Shown: positions 50,494-62,193 of the stretch, one piece after another
Numbering within the stretch: position 1 is the first letter of the stretch
Layout: each line of letters starts with the position of its first letter
Assembly (NCBI GenBank): GCA_022793335.1
Contig: JAAWCQ010000010.1
Coordinates: forward strand, 84,278-148,277
Direction: 5' to 3'
DNA length: 64,000 nt
DNA from: Clostridia bacterium
Lineage (GTDB): Bacteria; Bacillota; Clostridia; Christensenellales; UBA1242
Made by a program: the position numbers and the translations under genes
Notes under the pieces: model-generated
Databases searched by the model: none
Told to the model about the DNA's origin: nothing
The model's input: only the letters and a program-made list of their open reading frames with translations

Positions 50494-51555
50494 AATTATT
50501 GTTATTATTCGGTCACATGCGTTGTTTTGTGCTGCTTTTTTCATGTTTTCCTTGAATATTTTGTCGTTTTTCATTAAATTATCAAGTTTTTCCAAAAATA
50601 TTTGCTTATTATAGTCTTCCTCTTCAAGCATTTGGCAATAGCCCAGTTTGTTAAATAATTTTGCATTTTCTATTTGGTCGCCTCTTGAACAGCTCTTTGA
50701 AAGGGGGATAAGAAACATTGGTTTTGCAAGTGACAAAAACTCATTGATTGCGCCAGAGCCAGCTCTTGATAAAACAATGTCGGCAAGGGCAAGAAAGTCA
50801 CCCATATTTTCGGCATAGTCCACTTGAACATAACCATTTATTCTCTGTGTTTTTTCATCGCTTTTTCCTTTTCCTGTGATGTGAATAACATTAAATCTTT
50901 TTACAAGCTCGTCAAGGTTTTCTTCAACTTTTTCATTCAAAAACTTTGCTCCGCTTGAGCCGCCAACTACCAAAAGATTTGGTTTTGACTTATCAAGTTT
51001 TGGCAGAAATGTCAGGTTATATTTGTTGCCACTCAGCACCTTATTTCTTATTGGCTGACCTGTAAAAATAAATTTGTCATTATTTTTTGCAGTCTCTTCA
51101 AAAGAGGTGCACATATAGTCACAGTAGTGAAAGATGATTTTATTTGCAAGCCCCATTGATAAATCGCTTTCATGGCTGACAATTGGAATGCCCAGTTTTT
51201 TGCCAGCTATCACGACAGGCAGAGCAACAAAGCCACCTTTAGAAAATATCACATTTGGTTTTACAGTCTTTAAAATCTTTTTAGCAGTGCGAATTGAAGA
51301 GAAAAGTTTAAAGGGAATTGCAAGGTTTTTCAGCGTCAGTTTTCTTGCAAGTTTGACAGCATCAATCTCATGATAGGTTATCTCTCTTTCCTTTTTTACA
51401 ATGTCTTTTTCCATTCCGCTTCCGCCTATGTAATGAATGTCATAATCTTTTTCAAGTTTCTCTTTGACGGCAAGTGCAGGATAGACATGGCCAGCTGTTC
51501 CTCCTCCTGTAAGCACAATTCTTTTCTTTCTGTTTGATGCCAATATATCGTTCAT
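50476..51555 (-). CDS. murG: MurG UDP-GlcNAc:lipid I transferase
   Basis: A 359-residue GT28 enzyme. The N-terminal glycine loop VLTGGGTAGHVYPALAV is the MurG hallmark, then IHYIGGSGMEKDIV and FSKGGFVALPVVI. In the C-domain VVGGSSGAKFLNE and LSRAGSGAINEFLSLAKPM bind UDP-GlcNAc. It makes lipid II at the inner membrane face. It stands alone here, outside any cell-wall cluster. The gene starts with two ATGs nearby; the used one lacks a strong site. Promoter elements lie in the following AT-rich gap. Confidence 0.96.
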   Translation of the reverse strand: MNDILASNRKKRIVLTGGGTAGHVYPALAVKEKLEKDYDIHYIGGSGMEKDIVKKEREITYHEIDAVKLARKLTLKNLAIPFKLFSSIRTAKKILKTVKPNVIFSKGGFVALPVVIAGKKLGIPIVSHESDLSMGLANKIIFHYCDYMCTSFEETAKNNDKFIFTGQPIRNKVLSGNKYNLTFLPKLDKSKPNLLVVGGSSGAKFLNEKVEENLDELVKRFNVIHITGKGKSDEKTQRINGYVQVDYAENMGDFLALADIVLSRAGSGAINEFLSLAKPMFLIPLSKSCSRGDQIENAKLFNKLGYCQMLEEEDYNKQIFLEKLDNLMKNDKIFKENMKKAAQNNACDRIITIIKKIEK

Positions 51556-51742
51556 ATTAAATACCTCTATCAGTATTATATGTATTTTGAAGTAAATTTA
51601 TTTTTATAATTTTCTATGAATAATTATACAATATTATGTATAAATATGCCATATTTCAAAAAAGTAATGAAGCGTGTAGATTTTGCTGTTTTAAGCGTAA
51701 GAAAAAAATCGACAAAAACTCTTTATAAATATAAAAAATTTA
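51556..51742. other. AT-rich gap, no gene seen
   Basis: Between murG (leftward) and the topoisomerase promoter. It must hold the murG promoter; nothing else is visible. Confidence 0.4.
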
Positions 51743-51771
51743 TTGTTTAAATAAAAAAAATATGGTATAAT
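51743..51771 (+). promoter_or_regulatory. Promoter of the topoisomerase B gene
   Basis: TTGTTT (51743-51748), 17 bases, TATAAT (51766-51771); the leader to the ATG is about 140 bases. Confidence 0.75.
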
Positions 51772-51912
51772 TGATTGTAACAAGAGTTTACATTTTCTCA
51801 AATTCAGAGAAATTAAACCAAAATTGAAATTAAAATAAAAAAATACTTTCAAAAGTTTTCAAAAGGCTTTTCTAGTATTTTTTGTGATTTACTTTTAATA
51901 GGAGACATGATA

Positions 51913-53874
51913 ATGGAAGAAAAGAATAAGAGTTATGACGCGAAGGATATAGTTGTTCTTGAAGGGCTTGATGCGGTTAGACTGCGTCCTGGTATGTACA
52001 TTGGCACAACTGGCTCTAAGGGTATGCACCATCTTTTATGGGAAATTGTTGACAATGCCATTGATGAAATTTCAAACGGGCATGGTGACACAATCAAAAT
52101 CACCTTAAACACTGATGGCTCTGCAACTGTTGAAGATAATGGGCGTGGTATTCCTGTTGACATGCATCCAACTCTTCACAAGTCTGGCGTTGAAGTTGTT
52201 TATACTACTTTGCATGCGGGCGGAAAGTTTAACAATGAAAATTATAAATTTTCGGGCGGTCTTCATGGCGTGGGTGCTTCGGTCACCAATGCTCTTTCTA
52301 AGTGGTGTAATGTCACAGTTTATAAAGATGGCAAAGAGTATTACATTGGTTTCCATTCGTATATGGATGATAAGGGAAAAATGCATAGTGGTATTCCTGT
52401 TGAGCCTCTTAAAATGGTTGGCAAGACCAAGAAAAGCGGAACAATGGTGACTTTCCTTCCTGACAGTGATATGTTTGGAAATTTAAAATTCAATTTTGAC
52501 ACAATCTGCACTCGCGCAAGAGAGCTTGCCTTCTTAAATAAGGGGTTGAAAATTCAGCTCATTGACAATATCAACAATTTGGAAGAGACCTATCATTATG
52601 AGGGCGGCATTGCTGACTTTGCAGAATATTTGGTTGAAGGAAAAAGCAAACTTTTCTCAAAGCCAATATACTTTCATGCTGAAGACAAAAATTTCGACCT
52701 TGAAGTTGCATTTGTTTATACAGACAGTTATACAGAAAACTCTTTCTCATTTGTCAACAACATTCCAACAATTGAAGGTGGAACGCACGAAACTGGTTTT
52801 AAAACTGCCTATACAAAGGTCATGAACGACTTTGCAAGAAATAATAATTTCCTCAAAGAAAAAGAGTCAAATTTCCTTGGCGAAGATTTTAGAGAAGGTT
52901 TGACGGTGGTGCTTAGCATCAAAATGACAAATGTTCAATTTGAAGGCCAGACTAAGACAAAGCTTGGCAATCCAGAAGCTAAAACTTTGGTGGAAAGTTT
53001 GACAACAAGAGAGCTTACAAGAATTTTCACCGAGAAAAAGAACATATCTGTCGGTGAGATTATCATTGGCAAGGCTAAAGGTGCTGCTAAGGTTAGAGAA
53101 AGTGCCAAGAAAGCCAAAGAGCTTGCCAGAGCAAAAAACAATGCTGAAAATTTCAACCTTGTCGGCAAACTTGCCGCAGCTTCCTCAAAGAAGAGTGAAC
53201 AATGCGAATTGTTTATCGTCGAAGGAGATTCTGCGGGTGGTACAGCCAAGCAGGGCAGAGATAGACGCTTTCAGGCTATCTTGCCTCTTCGTGGAAAGCC
53301 ACTCAATGCTGAAAAGAAGAGAATTGACCAGGTGCTTGCAAACGAGGAAATAAGAACGATTATTTCAGCGTTAAATGCTGGTATTGGCGACGATATGGAT
53401 TTGTCTTCTCTGCGTTATAACAAAGTTATCATCCTAAGCGATGCCGACCAAGACGGTGCTCATATAAGAGCAATACTTTTGACATTCTTCTATCGTTATA
53501 TGAGGTCACTCATCAATGATGGTCATGTCTATATTGGTCTGCCACCACTTTATAAAATTTATAAAAAAGATTACATCGAATATGTTTATTCTGATTTAGA
53601 GCTTCCAGAGGCTATTGCAAGGGCAGGCCGCAGTTATGGTTTGCAACGCTATAAAGGTCTTGGTGAAATGAATGCCGAGCAGCTTTGGGAGACTACGCTT
53701 GACCCTGCCAGACGCAGTCTCATTCAAGTGACCATTGATGACGCAGCAGAAGCTGAAAAGATGGTGACAACTTTGATGGGTGATGACATTGAAGCAAGAA
53801 AGAAATATATCAATAAGCATGCAAACTTTGATAAAGAAGATGAATTTTTCAAAAATTACAAAAAATCAATATAA
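51913..53874 (+). CDS. Type IIA topoisomerase subunit B (GyrB/ParE)
   Basis: A 653-residue ATPase subunit. I choose ATG 51913: GGAG then lies eight bases upstream; the ATG at 51907 is too near. GHKL ATPase: EIVDNAIDEISNG (catalytic Glu and Asn), VEDNGRGIPVDMHP, SGGLHGVGASVTNALS. Transducer: QFEGQTKTKLGNPE. TOPRIM: VEGDSAGGTAKQGRDRRFQA, LSDADQDGAHIRAILL. C-terminal RYKGLGEMNAEQLWETTLDP. With the next gene it forms a topoisomerase that cuts and passes duplex DNA. GyrB and ParE cannot be separated by this sequence alone. The A subunit lacks a GyrA box, which favours a topo IV-like role. Confidence 0.93.
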   Translation: MEEKNKSYDAKDIVVLEGLDAVRLRPGMYIGTTGSKGMHHLLWEIVDNAIDEISNGHGDTIKITLNTDGSATVEDNGRGIPVDMHPTLHKSGVEVVYTTLHAGGKFNNENYKFSGGLHGVGASVTNALSKWCNVTVYKDGKEYYIGFHSYMDDKGKMHSGIPVEPLKMVGKTKKSGTMVTFLPDSDMFGNLKFNFDTICTRARELAFLNKGLKIQLIDNINNLEETYHYEGGIADFAEYLVEGKSKLFSKPIYFHAEDKNFDLEVAFVYTDSYTENSFSFVNNIPTIEGGTHETGFKTAYTKVMNDFARNNNFLKEKESNFLGEDFREGLTVVLSIKMTNVQFEGQTKTKLGNPEAKTLVESLTTRELTRIFTEKKNISVGEIIIGKAKGAAKVRESAKKAKELARAKNNAENFNLVGKLAAASSKKSEQCELFIVEGDSAGGTAKQGRDRRFQAILPLRGKPLNAEKKRIDQVLANEEIRTIISALNAGIGDDMDLSSLRYNKVIILSDADQDGAHIRAILLTFFYRYMRSLINDGHVYIGLPPLYKIYKKDYIEYVYSDLELPEAIARAGRSYGLQRYKGLGEMNAEQLWETTLDPARRSLIQVTIDDAAEAEKMVTTLMGDDIEARKKYINKHANFDKEDEFFKNYKKSI

Positions 53875-54152
53875 TTTTCAAGTTAAAACGCTTTTTAAGC
53901 ATAACTTTGCTGCAAAAAAGGTTTAAAAATTGATAATTTAATAAAGTTTTATTAAAAAAATATGTCTTTTAAGAAAGATTAAAAAAAAATTATTTGAATT
54001 AAATTTAATTGTTATAATTTGCGGTGTGAAAAACACTTAATTTAACAAAAATTTGAAATAATAGTAAAAAAACTAAGAAAAAAGTGCTTAAAAGTATAAA
54101 AATCATTTGAAGCACACAAAAATTGGTGCCTTTGGCACAAGGGAGCCTTGCT

Positions 54153-56648
54153 ATGAAAAACGAAAACGAAGAAAGCTTTGAACAAGCAAAAATGGATATG
54201 GGTGACGAGCCTGAAAATGTAGATGAAAGCGAAAAAGCTGTTGCAAGTTATGGCAATGGTGAAGGCGGTGGAATAATCTACAAAAACATGAGTGATGTCA
54301 TCCATGAGTCTATGATACCATACACCGAACATGTCGTTATGGACAGAGCCCTTCCTCGTGTTGAGGACGGCTTAAAGCCTGTTCAGCGCCGTATTCTTTA
54401 TGCTATGATGGAGCTTGGGGTTACACCAGACAAGCCTTACAGAAAGTCTGCCAGAATTGTAGGTGACTGTCTTGGTAAATATCATCCACATGGAGATACT
54501 TCAGTTTATGATGCAATGTGTCGTATGGCGCAGGAGTGGGTTTTGAGAGCTCCGCTTGTTGACGGCCATGGAAACTTTGGCTCGGTTGACGGTGACAGTC
54601 CAGCGGCTATGCGTTATACAGAAGCAAAAATGACACCGCTTGCAATGGAGCTTATGCGTGACCTTGAGAAAGATACTGTAAGATGGAGCCTCAACTTTGA
54701 TGACTCTTTGAAAGAGCCTGACATGCTTCCGGGCAGATTTCCAAACCTTCTTATCAATGGTGCGTATGGAATTGCGGTGGGTGTTGCGACAAATATTCCG
54801 CCTCACAATGTAGGCGAGACGATTGACGGCGTAGTTGCTTATATAAATAATCCAAACATTAAAATTGAAGAGATGATGAAAATCATCAAAGCCCCAGATT
54901 TTCCATCTGGTGGAATTATCATTTCCCCAGACGGTGGGCTTGAACAGGCATACAAGACTGGAAAGGGAAAGATAATCATTCGTGCCAAGGTGGGCATTGA
55001 AAAGAATGGTGATAAAAGCTCGCTTATTATCACTGAAATACCTTATCAGGTAAACAAGGCACAACTTCTTCAGAAGATTGCCGAGCTTAAGGAAAATAAT
55101 AAGGACAAACTTGCCGCTATTACGGAAATTCGTGATGAGTCAGACAGAAATGGAATGCGTGGTGTGATAAGGCTTAAAAAAGACGCTGACCCACAGAAAA
55201 TTTTGGAATACCTTTTCAAATCAACAAATCTTCAAGTCTCTTATGGCATAAACATGGTCGCAATTGCTGACGGCAAGCCAAAACTTATGAGCTTGCTTGA
55301 AATAATTTCCTATTATGCTCAATATCAAAGAGAGATTATTGTAAGAAGAACAAAATATGAGCTTAATGTTGCAAAAGAGAGAGCTCACATTGTCGAAGGA
55401 CTGTTGGTCGCTATTAAAAACATTGATGACGTAATTAAGATTATCAAAAAATCGGCGACCACTTCAGAGGCTAAACAGCGTCTGCGTGATAAGTTTAATT
55501 TGTCTGAGAAGCAGGCGCAAGCCATTCTTGATATGCGTCTTGCAAGACTTGTGCATTTGGAAGTGAACAAGCTTGAGGAAGAACTTAAAGAACTTAAAGC
55601 AAAAATTAAAGAGTTTGAGGCTATTCTTGCTTCTAAAAAGCTTCAATATGAAATTGTCAAGAAAGAACTTTTGGATATCAAAAGAAGTTTCAATTCTCAC
55701 AGAAAAACCCAAATTTTGTCAAATAGTGCAATCAAACTTGAAAAGATAAAGGATGAAGAAGAGGTTGATACCAGAAACTTCGTCTTTGCAATTTCGGCAG
55801 AGGGCACGCTTAAGAAAGTTACAAACAAAAATTACGCAATGTCTCAAAAGACAATTGGTGAAAATACGGTAATCAGTGACCTTCCAAAGCAGGTGACAAA
55901 TTTTGCTGCAAACGACATTATTCTCATCTTTACAAGTCAAGGGAATGTAATTAAACGCATGGCTGGAGAGATTAAAGAATGCAAATGGAGAGACAAAGGT
56001 TGCAGCTTGCTTTCTATTGACAATAATATTTCCCTCAATGAGCAGCCAATTGCAATCATGAAGGCAAGCGAAGAGGGCAGTGTGCTTATCATGACTAAGA
56101 AGGGCATGGTCAAGAAGAGTGAAGCAAAAGAGCTTATCGTTTCAAAACCTTTCTATCAAGTTTGCAAACTTGGCGAGGAAGACGAAGTTATCTCGGTTGA
56201 AATGGATAAGAAAGACAGCTCAATTTTGATGCTTACAAGAAATGGAATGTCACTCAATTTTGAGAAGACTGATATTCCAACACAAGGCCGAATTTCTGGC
56301 GGAGTGAGAGGTATCAACCTTGACGATGACGACTTTGTAATTTTCGCCTCTCAAATCGATTTTACACATGTTGTGGTTGTCACTGAAAACGGATATATCA
56401 AGAAGATGCAAGTTTCACAATTCCCAGTTTCAGCAAGATATCGCAAGGGGCTTAAATATGTAAACTTTGCCAAAAACGCAAAGACAGTCGCATATGCAAC
56501 ATCTGCAAACGGCGATGTAACTCTTGCTGTTGACTTTGGTCTAAAAATACTTCCACTTGAAACTAAAAAGTTGCCAAACAGCGAACGCACTGCAAGCGGA
56601 AATGAAATAATAAAGAAAAATTTCTTATCAATCAATAAGCTTATTTAA
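54153..56648 (+). CDS. Type IIA topoisomerase subunit A (GyrA/ParC)
   Basis: An 831-residue A subunit from ATG 54153 with AAGGGAG upstream; a TTG at 54123 would be an unlikely start. The N-terminal ~40 residues are an acidic extension. [34 protein letters not shown] (quinolone region, with Thr-Ser then Asp) and [10 protein letters not shown] (catalytic Tyr) are intact. The C-terminal beta-pinwheel is present, but where GyrA has QRRGGxG this protein has only a [12 protein letters not shown]-type stretch, so no GyrA box. Without the box a gyrase cannot wrap DNA, and decatenation is more likely. [16 protein letters not shown] occurs in a second clostridial topoisomerase pair, as I recall. Confidence 0.93.
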   Translation: MKNENEESFEQAKMDMGDEPENVDESEKAVASYGNGEGGGIIYKNMSDVIHESMIPYTEHVVMDRALPRVEDGLKPVQRRILYAMMELGVTPDKPYRKSARIVGDCLGKYHPHGDTSVYDAMCRMAQEWVLRAPLVDGHGNFGSVDGDSPAAMRYTEAKMTPLAMELMRDLEKDTVRWSLNFDDSLKEPDMLPGRFPNLLINGAYGIAVGVATNIPPHNVGETIDGVVAYINNPNIKIEEMMKIIKAPDFPSGGIIISPDGGLEQAYKTGKGKIIIRAKVGIEKNGDKSSLIITEIPYQVNKAQLLQKIAELKENNKDKLAAITEIRDESDRNGMRGVIRLKKDADPQKILEYLFKSTNLQVSYGINMVAIADGKPKLMSLLEIISYYAQYQREIIVRRTKYELNVAKERAHIVEGLLVAIKNIDDVIKIIKKSATTSEAKQRLRDKFNLSEKQAQAILDMRLARLVHLEVNKLEEELKELKAKIKEFEAILASKKLQYEIVKKELLDIKRSFNSHRKTQILSNSAIKLEKIKDEEEVDTRNFVFAISAEGTLKKVTNKNYAMSQKTIGENTVISDLPKQVTNFAANDIILIFTSQGNVIKRMAGEIKECKWRDKGCSLLSIDNNISLNEQPIAIMKASEEGSVLIMTKKGMVKKSEAKELIVSKPFYQVCKLGEEDEVISVEMDKKDSSILMLTRNGMSLNFEKTDIPTQGRISGGVRGINLDDDDFVIFASQIDFTHVVVVTENGYIKKMQVSQFPVSARYRKGLKYVNFAKNAKTVAYATSANGDVTLAVDFGLKILPLETKKLPNSERTASGNEIIKKNFLSINKLI

Positions 56649-56661
56649 TTATATAGAAAAG

Positions 56662-56692
56662 AAAAAAGTCCTTTGTTTAAAAGGGCTTTTTT
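56662..56692 (+). terminator. Terminator of the topoisomerase genes
   Basis: AAAAAAGTCCTTT pairs with AAAGGGCTTTTTT, with one G-U pair, then T-run. Confidence 0.85.
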
Positions 56693-56987
56693 AAAAGGAC
56701 AAATCAATTGACATTTTTTTGAATTTTTCTTATAATTTAAACAATTGAAAACTTGAATTTATCAAATTTACAATTGAGAAAATAAGCTTGTGAAAATAAT
56801 TTTTATGTGCTTTTATCGCCATTCTCGCGAAAAAAAATCATTAAGTTTGTTCTTTTTTATTACAAATGCAAATATAAATATTGCATGTGAGGAATTTTTG
56901 CTTTTTTCAACAAAATTCGTCATAAAAATACAAATTTCTTATTTGATTTTTTGAAAATTTAAATTATCATTAAAAGCGAGGTTGGTA
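56693..56987. other. AT-rich gap, no gene seen
   Basis: About 295 bases before the deacetylase gene. I see no RNA gene or open frame. A TTGACA at about 56709 with TATAAT-like bases downstream may be its promoter. Confidence 0.4.
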
Positions 56988-57752
56988 ATGCCATTTTGTG
57001 TTATCAAATCAAAAACAATCAAAATTATTTTAGCTATGGTTACCGTTGTTGTGCTTTTGGCGCTTTCCATTGAGGGCAATGCTGCCGCACTTGTGTGGTT
57101 TGGCAATTCGTCGAGACTTGTGCCTGTTTACCGAGTTGATACTCAAGAAAAACAGGTTGCAATATCCTTTGATGCAGCTTGGGGTGCTGACAAGACTGAA
57201 GAGATAATTGAGGTGCTTAAAGAATATAATGCAACTGCAACTTTCTTCCTTGTCGGATTTTGGGTTGATAAATATCCAGAAATGGTCAAGGCAATCGATG
57301 AGGCAGGGCTTGAAATAGGCACGCACTCAAATACTCATCCTGATATGGCTAAATTAAACAAAGAAACGATTAAGAGCGAACTTGAGACTTCTATGGCAAA
57401 AATTACCGCCATTACAAACAAGAAAATCGAAGTGTTCCGCCCGCCATACGGCTCTTACAACAATACTCTTCTTTCCACTTGCTCTGAGCTTGGGCTTATT
57501 GCAATTCAATGGGATGTCGACTCTCTTGATTGGAAAGGTTTGTCTGCCGCGGAAGTGACAAACAGGGTTATGAAAAAGGCGGAAAACGGCTCTATAATCT
57601 TAATGCACAACAATGCCGATCATGTGGTTGACTCTGTGAGGTTGACCTTAGACTATCTGACAAAAAATGGATATAAAGTGACTTCGGTGGGAGATTTGAT
57701 TTATAAAGAAGGCTTCTCAATAGATGCAAATGGTGTACAACACAAAAAGTGA
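56988..57752 (+). CDS. Polysaccharide deacetylase, PdaB-like
   Basis: A protein of about 254 residues from ATG 56988, with GAGG just upstream. A hydrophobic N-terminal segment (IKIILAMVTVVVLLALSIEG) anchors or exports it. The NodB fold has ISFDAAWGADKTEEIIEVL (first Asp), GLEIGTHSNTHPDMAKL (zinc His-x-x-x-His), VFRPPYGSYNNTLL (RPPxG), QWDVDSLDW and SIILMHNNADH. FDAAWG with the anchor resembles PdaB of spore-formers. It would deacetylate peptidoglycan or a related glycan outside the membrane. It is followed closely by ssb. Confidence 0.93.
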   Translation: MPFCVIKSKTIKIILAMVTVVVLLALSIEGNAAALVWFGNSSRLVPVYRVDTQEKQVAISFDAAWGADKTEEIIEVLKEYNATATFFLVGFWVDKYPEMVKAIDEAGLEIGTHSNTHPDMAKLNKETIKSELETSMAKITAITNKKIEVFRPPYGSYNNTLLSTCSELGLIAIQWDVDSLDWKGLSAAEVTNRVMKKAENGSIILMHNNADHVVDSVRLTLDYLTKNGYKVTSVGDLIYKEGFSIDANGVQHKK

Positions 57753-57794
57753 TAAATTCACTTTGTGAATAAATAAAAGGAGAACTACAAGAAA

Positions 57795-58469
57795 ATGAAC
57801 AATAATGTTACGACAGCAATCGCACAACCAAACAATAAAGGAAAAATCAAGGGCAGTTTGCTGGAAAAGGCTGTTATAGAATATAAGGTCGAGGATGAAA
57901 ACTTTTATGAGGGAAAAATTGTAGTGGAAAGATTGTCTGAAGCAAATGACATTTTGCCATTTACTATTTCTGAAAAACTTGTAAAAGCTTACAATCTGTC
58001 TCTTGAAGGTGGGGATAAGGTTTGCTTTTTGGGAGAACTTCGCTCTTACAACAAGATGATTGATGGAAAAAGCCGTTTAATTTTATCTTTTTTCGTCAAA
58101 GAAGTGCTTGAAGTGGAGGAGAGTGCTGAAGACATCAATGAGCTTACACTTGTTGGTTTCATTTGCAAAGAACCAGTTTTTAGAACTACACCATTCAATC
58201 GCCAAATTTGTGATGTGCTCTTGGCTGTAAACCGCACTTCATTCAATAAATCAGATTATATCCCTTGCATTCTTTGGGGAAGAAATGCGAAATTTATTCA
58301 AAACCAAAAGATTGGCACAAAGGTGTGCCTCACTGGCAGAATACAATCACGCCCATACAAGAAAGAGCTTGCTGGCGGTCAAATAGAAGAGCGTGTGGCT
58401 TATGAAGTTTCTTGTCAAAGAATTGAAATTGTTGAAAAAGAGGGAAACGAGGCTCAAGACCTTGCTTAA
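57795..58469 (+). CDS. Single-stranded DNA-binding protein with two OB folds
   Basis: A 224-residue protein. The N-terminal half (residues ~18-115) is a degenerate OB-like domain (GDKVCFLGELRSYNKM). The C-terminal half is a clear SSB OB fold: ELTLVGFICKEPVFRTTPF, FLL-type VLLAVNRTS, DYIPCILWGRNAKFIQNQKI and GTKVCLTGRIQSRPYKK. It is longer than E. coli SSB and lacks the typical acidic tail DDDIPF (ends EAQDLA). It binds ssDNA. It is like the tandem-OB SSBs of Clostridia. It starts 42 bases after pda. Confidence 0.88.
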   Translation: MNNNVTTAIAQPNNKGKIKGSLLEKAVIEYKVEDENFYEGKIVVERLSEANDILPFTISEKLVKAYNLSLEGGDKVCFLGELRSYNKMIDGKSRLILSFFVKEVLEVEESAEDINELTLVGFICKEPVFRTTPFNRQICDVLLAVNRTSFNKSDYIPCILWGRNAKFIQNQKIGTKVCLTGRIQSRPYKKELAGGQIEERVAYEVSCQRIEIVEKEGNEAQDLA

Positions 58470-58483
58470 ATTATATAAAACAA

Positions 58484-58514
58484 AAAACCTTGCACTTTAA
58501 GCAAGGCTTTTTTA
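58484..58514 (+). terminator. Terminator after ssb
   Basis: CCTTGC pairs with GCAAGG, with A-run before and T-run after. Confidence 0.88.
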
Positions 58515-58682
58515 TGATTTGAATATTTAAATATCAACTTTATTGATTTTTTATCTTAAATTATAATATTGTTTTTTTATTTCGATATAATGTTACATTT
58601 TTATTTAATTACATTATTATTTAAATAAAATATTGATTTATATATAATAATTTAATAATTATTTTTTGTTTGCAAATTTAAG

Positions 58683-59456
58683 TTATTTTTTAATCTTATT
58701 TAAGAAATTTGAATAATTTGACAATGCTTCTAAATATCGATATTTAAGATGAGAAGAATAAGTTTGAGTTTTATTTGTACGCTCGTCTGTTGCGAGAGCT
58801 TGACTGAGTTTAATTATAGATTTTAAATAAGCATTGACCTCTTTCAATGGGCTTATGATAGGACTTGGGTATATGGTGTCGAAATTGGCATAAATGGTTG
58901 AGATATTGTTGCAAGTACCATTTACTGACAGCTTAGCAGAGATTTCATTTATCACACCAGTGTCAAGACTTACTGCAATGTCATATATGGAAGTGTAGAA
59001 AATCTGAGCGGCAGCAAGTGAACGAGTAAGCACCTTTTTTTCCTCTTGGTCAAAAGAGCCTTTAAGTAGGCAGTTTGAAAATTTTACAGTAAAGATTTCA
59101 CTTTCAAGATTTTGATTGAGTTTTATGCTGTTTTTGACAAGCTCTGCATCATTTTTGTTTATATAACAACTTGCAATCACATGAAAATAGTCATCATTTT
59201 TCCAGATAAACCCGCCAGCGCCAATTTCTTGAAAGTCGGGAGCAATTGATTTGGCTTCATTTTCAAGTTTCGATTTTGAAAGAGACAGCATATAAACTTC
59301 AAAGCCAGCATTTTCCACCTCTTCAGTTTTGGTGTCAACTTGAATGATATAGAGAGAAATAAAGTTTGCAACAATCAAACATGCCACAAATACAATGGCA
59401 AGAATGACCGAAATCAAAGTTTTTTTGTTTTTTATAAAAATTTTTGTCAGTGACAC
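58683..59456 (-). CDS. Membrane-anchored SPOR-like protein, unknown function
   Basis: A protein of about 257 residues from GTG 59456, chosen because AAAAGGA lies eight bases upstream; a TTG at 59510 has none. One transmembrane helix (LISVILAIVFVACLIVANFI) follows a short basic N-terminus. The outer part FEVYMLSLSKSKLENEA, then GGFIWKNDDYFHVIASCYI resembles a SPOR domain, which binds bare glycan strands at septa. The rest is helical. No partner genes are close. Function is unknown beyond likely membrane location. Confidence 0.78.
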   Translation of the reverse strand: MSLTKIFIKNKKTLISVILAIVFVACLIVANFISLYIIQVDTKTEEVENAGFEVYMLSLSKSKLENEAKSIAPDFQEIGAGGFIWKNDDYFHVIASCYINKNDAELVKNSIKLNQNLESEIFTVKFSNCLLKGSFDQEEKKVLTRSLAAAQIFYTSIYDIAVSLDTGVINEISAKLSVNGTCNNISTIYANFDTIYPSPIISPLKEVNAYLKSIIKLSQALATDERTNKTQTYSSHLKYRYLEALSNYSNFLNKIKK

Positions 59457-59629
59457 TTGATTTTTCCTTTTAATATGTAATATTGTTTTAGTGTAGTTTT
59501 GTTTTGTCAATAATTATCATGCAAGATTTTTAAAGGGAATTTTTGTCTTTCACTGCTTTGAAAAAATTCAAATTAAAAAAATCTTTCTGATAGGATATTG
59601 TATGACAAAAAGATGCAATCTATGAGCCA

Positions 59630-59675
59630 AATAAGCTTGAAAATATTTTGCTTATTCTGAAAAAGGTTGTATAAT
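59630..59675 (+). promoter_or_regulatory. groESL promoter with inverted repeat
   Basis: TTGCTT (59648-59653), 16 bases, TATAAT (59670-59675). AATAAGC (59630-59636) and GCTTATT (59650-59656) form an inverted repeat over the -35. No CIRCE (TTAGCACTC/GAGTGCTAA) is present. Confidence 0.7.
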
Positions 59676-59717
59676 ATTATTGCAAAAAAAAGTTAAAGGT
59701 GAATTTAAGGAGGAATT

Positions 59718-60002
59718 ATGAAAATTAAACCTTTGTTTGACAGAGTTGTGCTTCTGCCAATCGAAAACGAAAGCGAAACAAAAGGGGGAATACTTCTTCC
59801 AATGGCAGCACAAGAGAAATCTCAACTTGCAACCGTGGTTGCTGTTGGCAGCGGTGAAAATGTTGATGGCAAACAGATTGGCATGCAGGTTAAAGTGGGA
59901 GATAAGGTGCTTTACGGAAAATTTACTGGCACAGAAATCACTGTTGACGAAGTCAAATATGTTGTCATTCGCCAGCCTGATATATTGGCGATTATCGAAT
60001 AA
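59718..60002 (+). CDS. groES: GroES co-chaperonin
   Basis: A 94-residue Gro[23 protein letters not shown] is the family start, with GGILLPMAA of the mobile loop and [17 protein letters not shown]. It caps GroEL. RBS AAGGAGG. groEL begins 17 bases later. Confidence 0.97.
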   Translation: MKIKPLFDRVVLLPIENESETKGGILLPMAAQEKSQLATVVAVGSGENVDGKQIGMQVKVGDKVLYGKFTGTEITVDEVKYVVIRQPDILAIIE

Positions 60003-60010
60003 AAAAGTAG

Positions 60011-61639
<1,629 letters not shown>

Positions 61640-61643
61640 AAGT

Positions 61644-61676
61644 AAAAAAAGACCGAAAAATAAAACGGTCTTTTTT
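61644..61676 (+). terminator. groESL terminator
   Basis: AAAAAGACCG pairs with CGGTCTTTTT, ten perfect pairs; T-run. Confidence 0.92.
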
Positions 61677-61793
61677 AGTTAAGTTAATTTTGCTTTTAAG
61701 ATGTCATTTGGCGTTTTATTGATGATATATAACTTTTTAAAAACTTATAAAAACTTTAAATAGTTGAGTTGGGTTTATTTTTTTTGCAAAACT

Positions 61794-62069
61794 TTAATTC
61801 CAACCTAAAAATTCAGATGAAAAATTATCATCATCTAAAAATTCACTTACTGTCATTCCAAGGCCATTGGCAAGCATAATAACAGTCTTTAAGCTGATGT
61901 TTTTGGTCTGTTTTTTCATGATTGATTTGATTGTTTCAATAGGCACACCACTAAGTTGAGAAAGCTTATATCTTGATAAGTCAAGCTCTCCCATGTATTT
62001 ATTTAGCCTCGCAACTATTACATCAACCAAAGAAGGTTGTTTTGAATTATTAGCACTTTTCATAGTCAT
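61794..62069 (-). CDS. XRE-family HTH regulator
   Basis: A protein of about 91 residues from ATG 62069 (or 62063); the frame is open to 62111 but that part overlaps a palindrome. The HTH reads LSRYKLSQLSGVPIETIKSI, then MKKQTKNISLKTVIMLANGL and GMTVSEFLDDDNF. It is a small Cro/C1-type repressor. No Shine-Dalgarno is visible; a TATAGA ends seven bases before the ATG, so it may be leaderless. It is divergent from another XRE gene (62194), and the palindrome 62099-62112 lies between. Confidence 0.85.
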   Translation of the reverse strand: MTMKSANNSKQPSLVDVIVARLNKYMGELDLSRYKLSQLSGVPIETIKSIMKKQTKNISLKTVIMLANGLGMTVSEFLDDDNFSSEFLGWN

Positions 62070-62098
62070 AGTTTGATCTATAAATTTAAAAATATTAG

Positions 62099-62146
62099 GG
62101 TGATATATCACCTTTTATTGACAAACACATTTTTTTAAGATATAAT
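62099..62146. promoter_or_regulatory. Palindrome and perfect promoter between two XRE genes
   Basis: GGTGATATATCACC (62099-62112) is a perfect 14-bp palindrome. Five bases later a consensus promoter starts: TTGACA (62118-62123), 17 bases, TATAAT (62141-62146), directed rightward. The palindrome also overlaps the presumed leftward promoter and is a candidate operator of one of the two regulators. Confidence 0.8.
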
Positions 62147-62193
62147 ATGATTATATTCTACATAGGATAATCTTTTTAATACTAGGAGGAAAA

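Noticed and set aside
59511-59717. CIRCE operator before groES
   Set aside because: TTAGCACTC/GAGTGCTAA is not found; only a different dyad is present.
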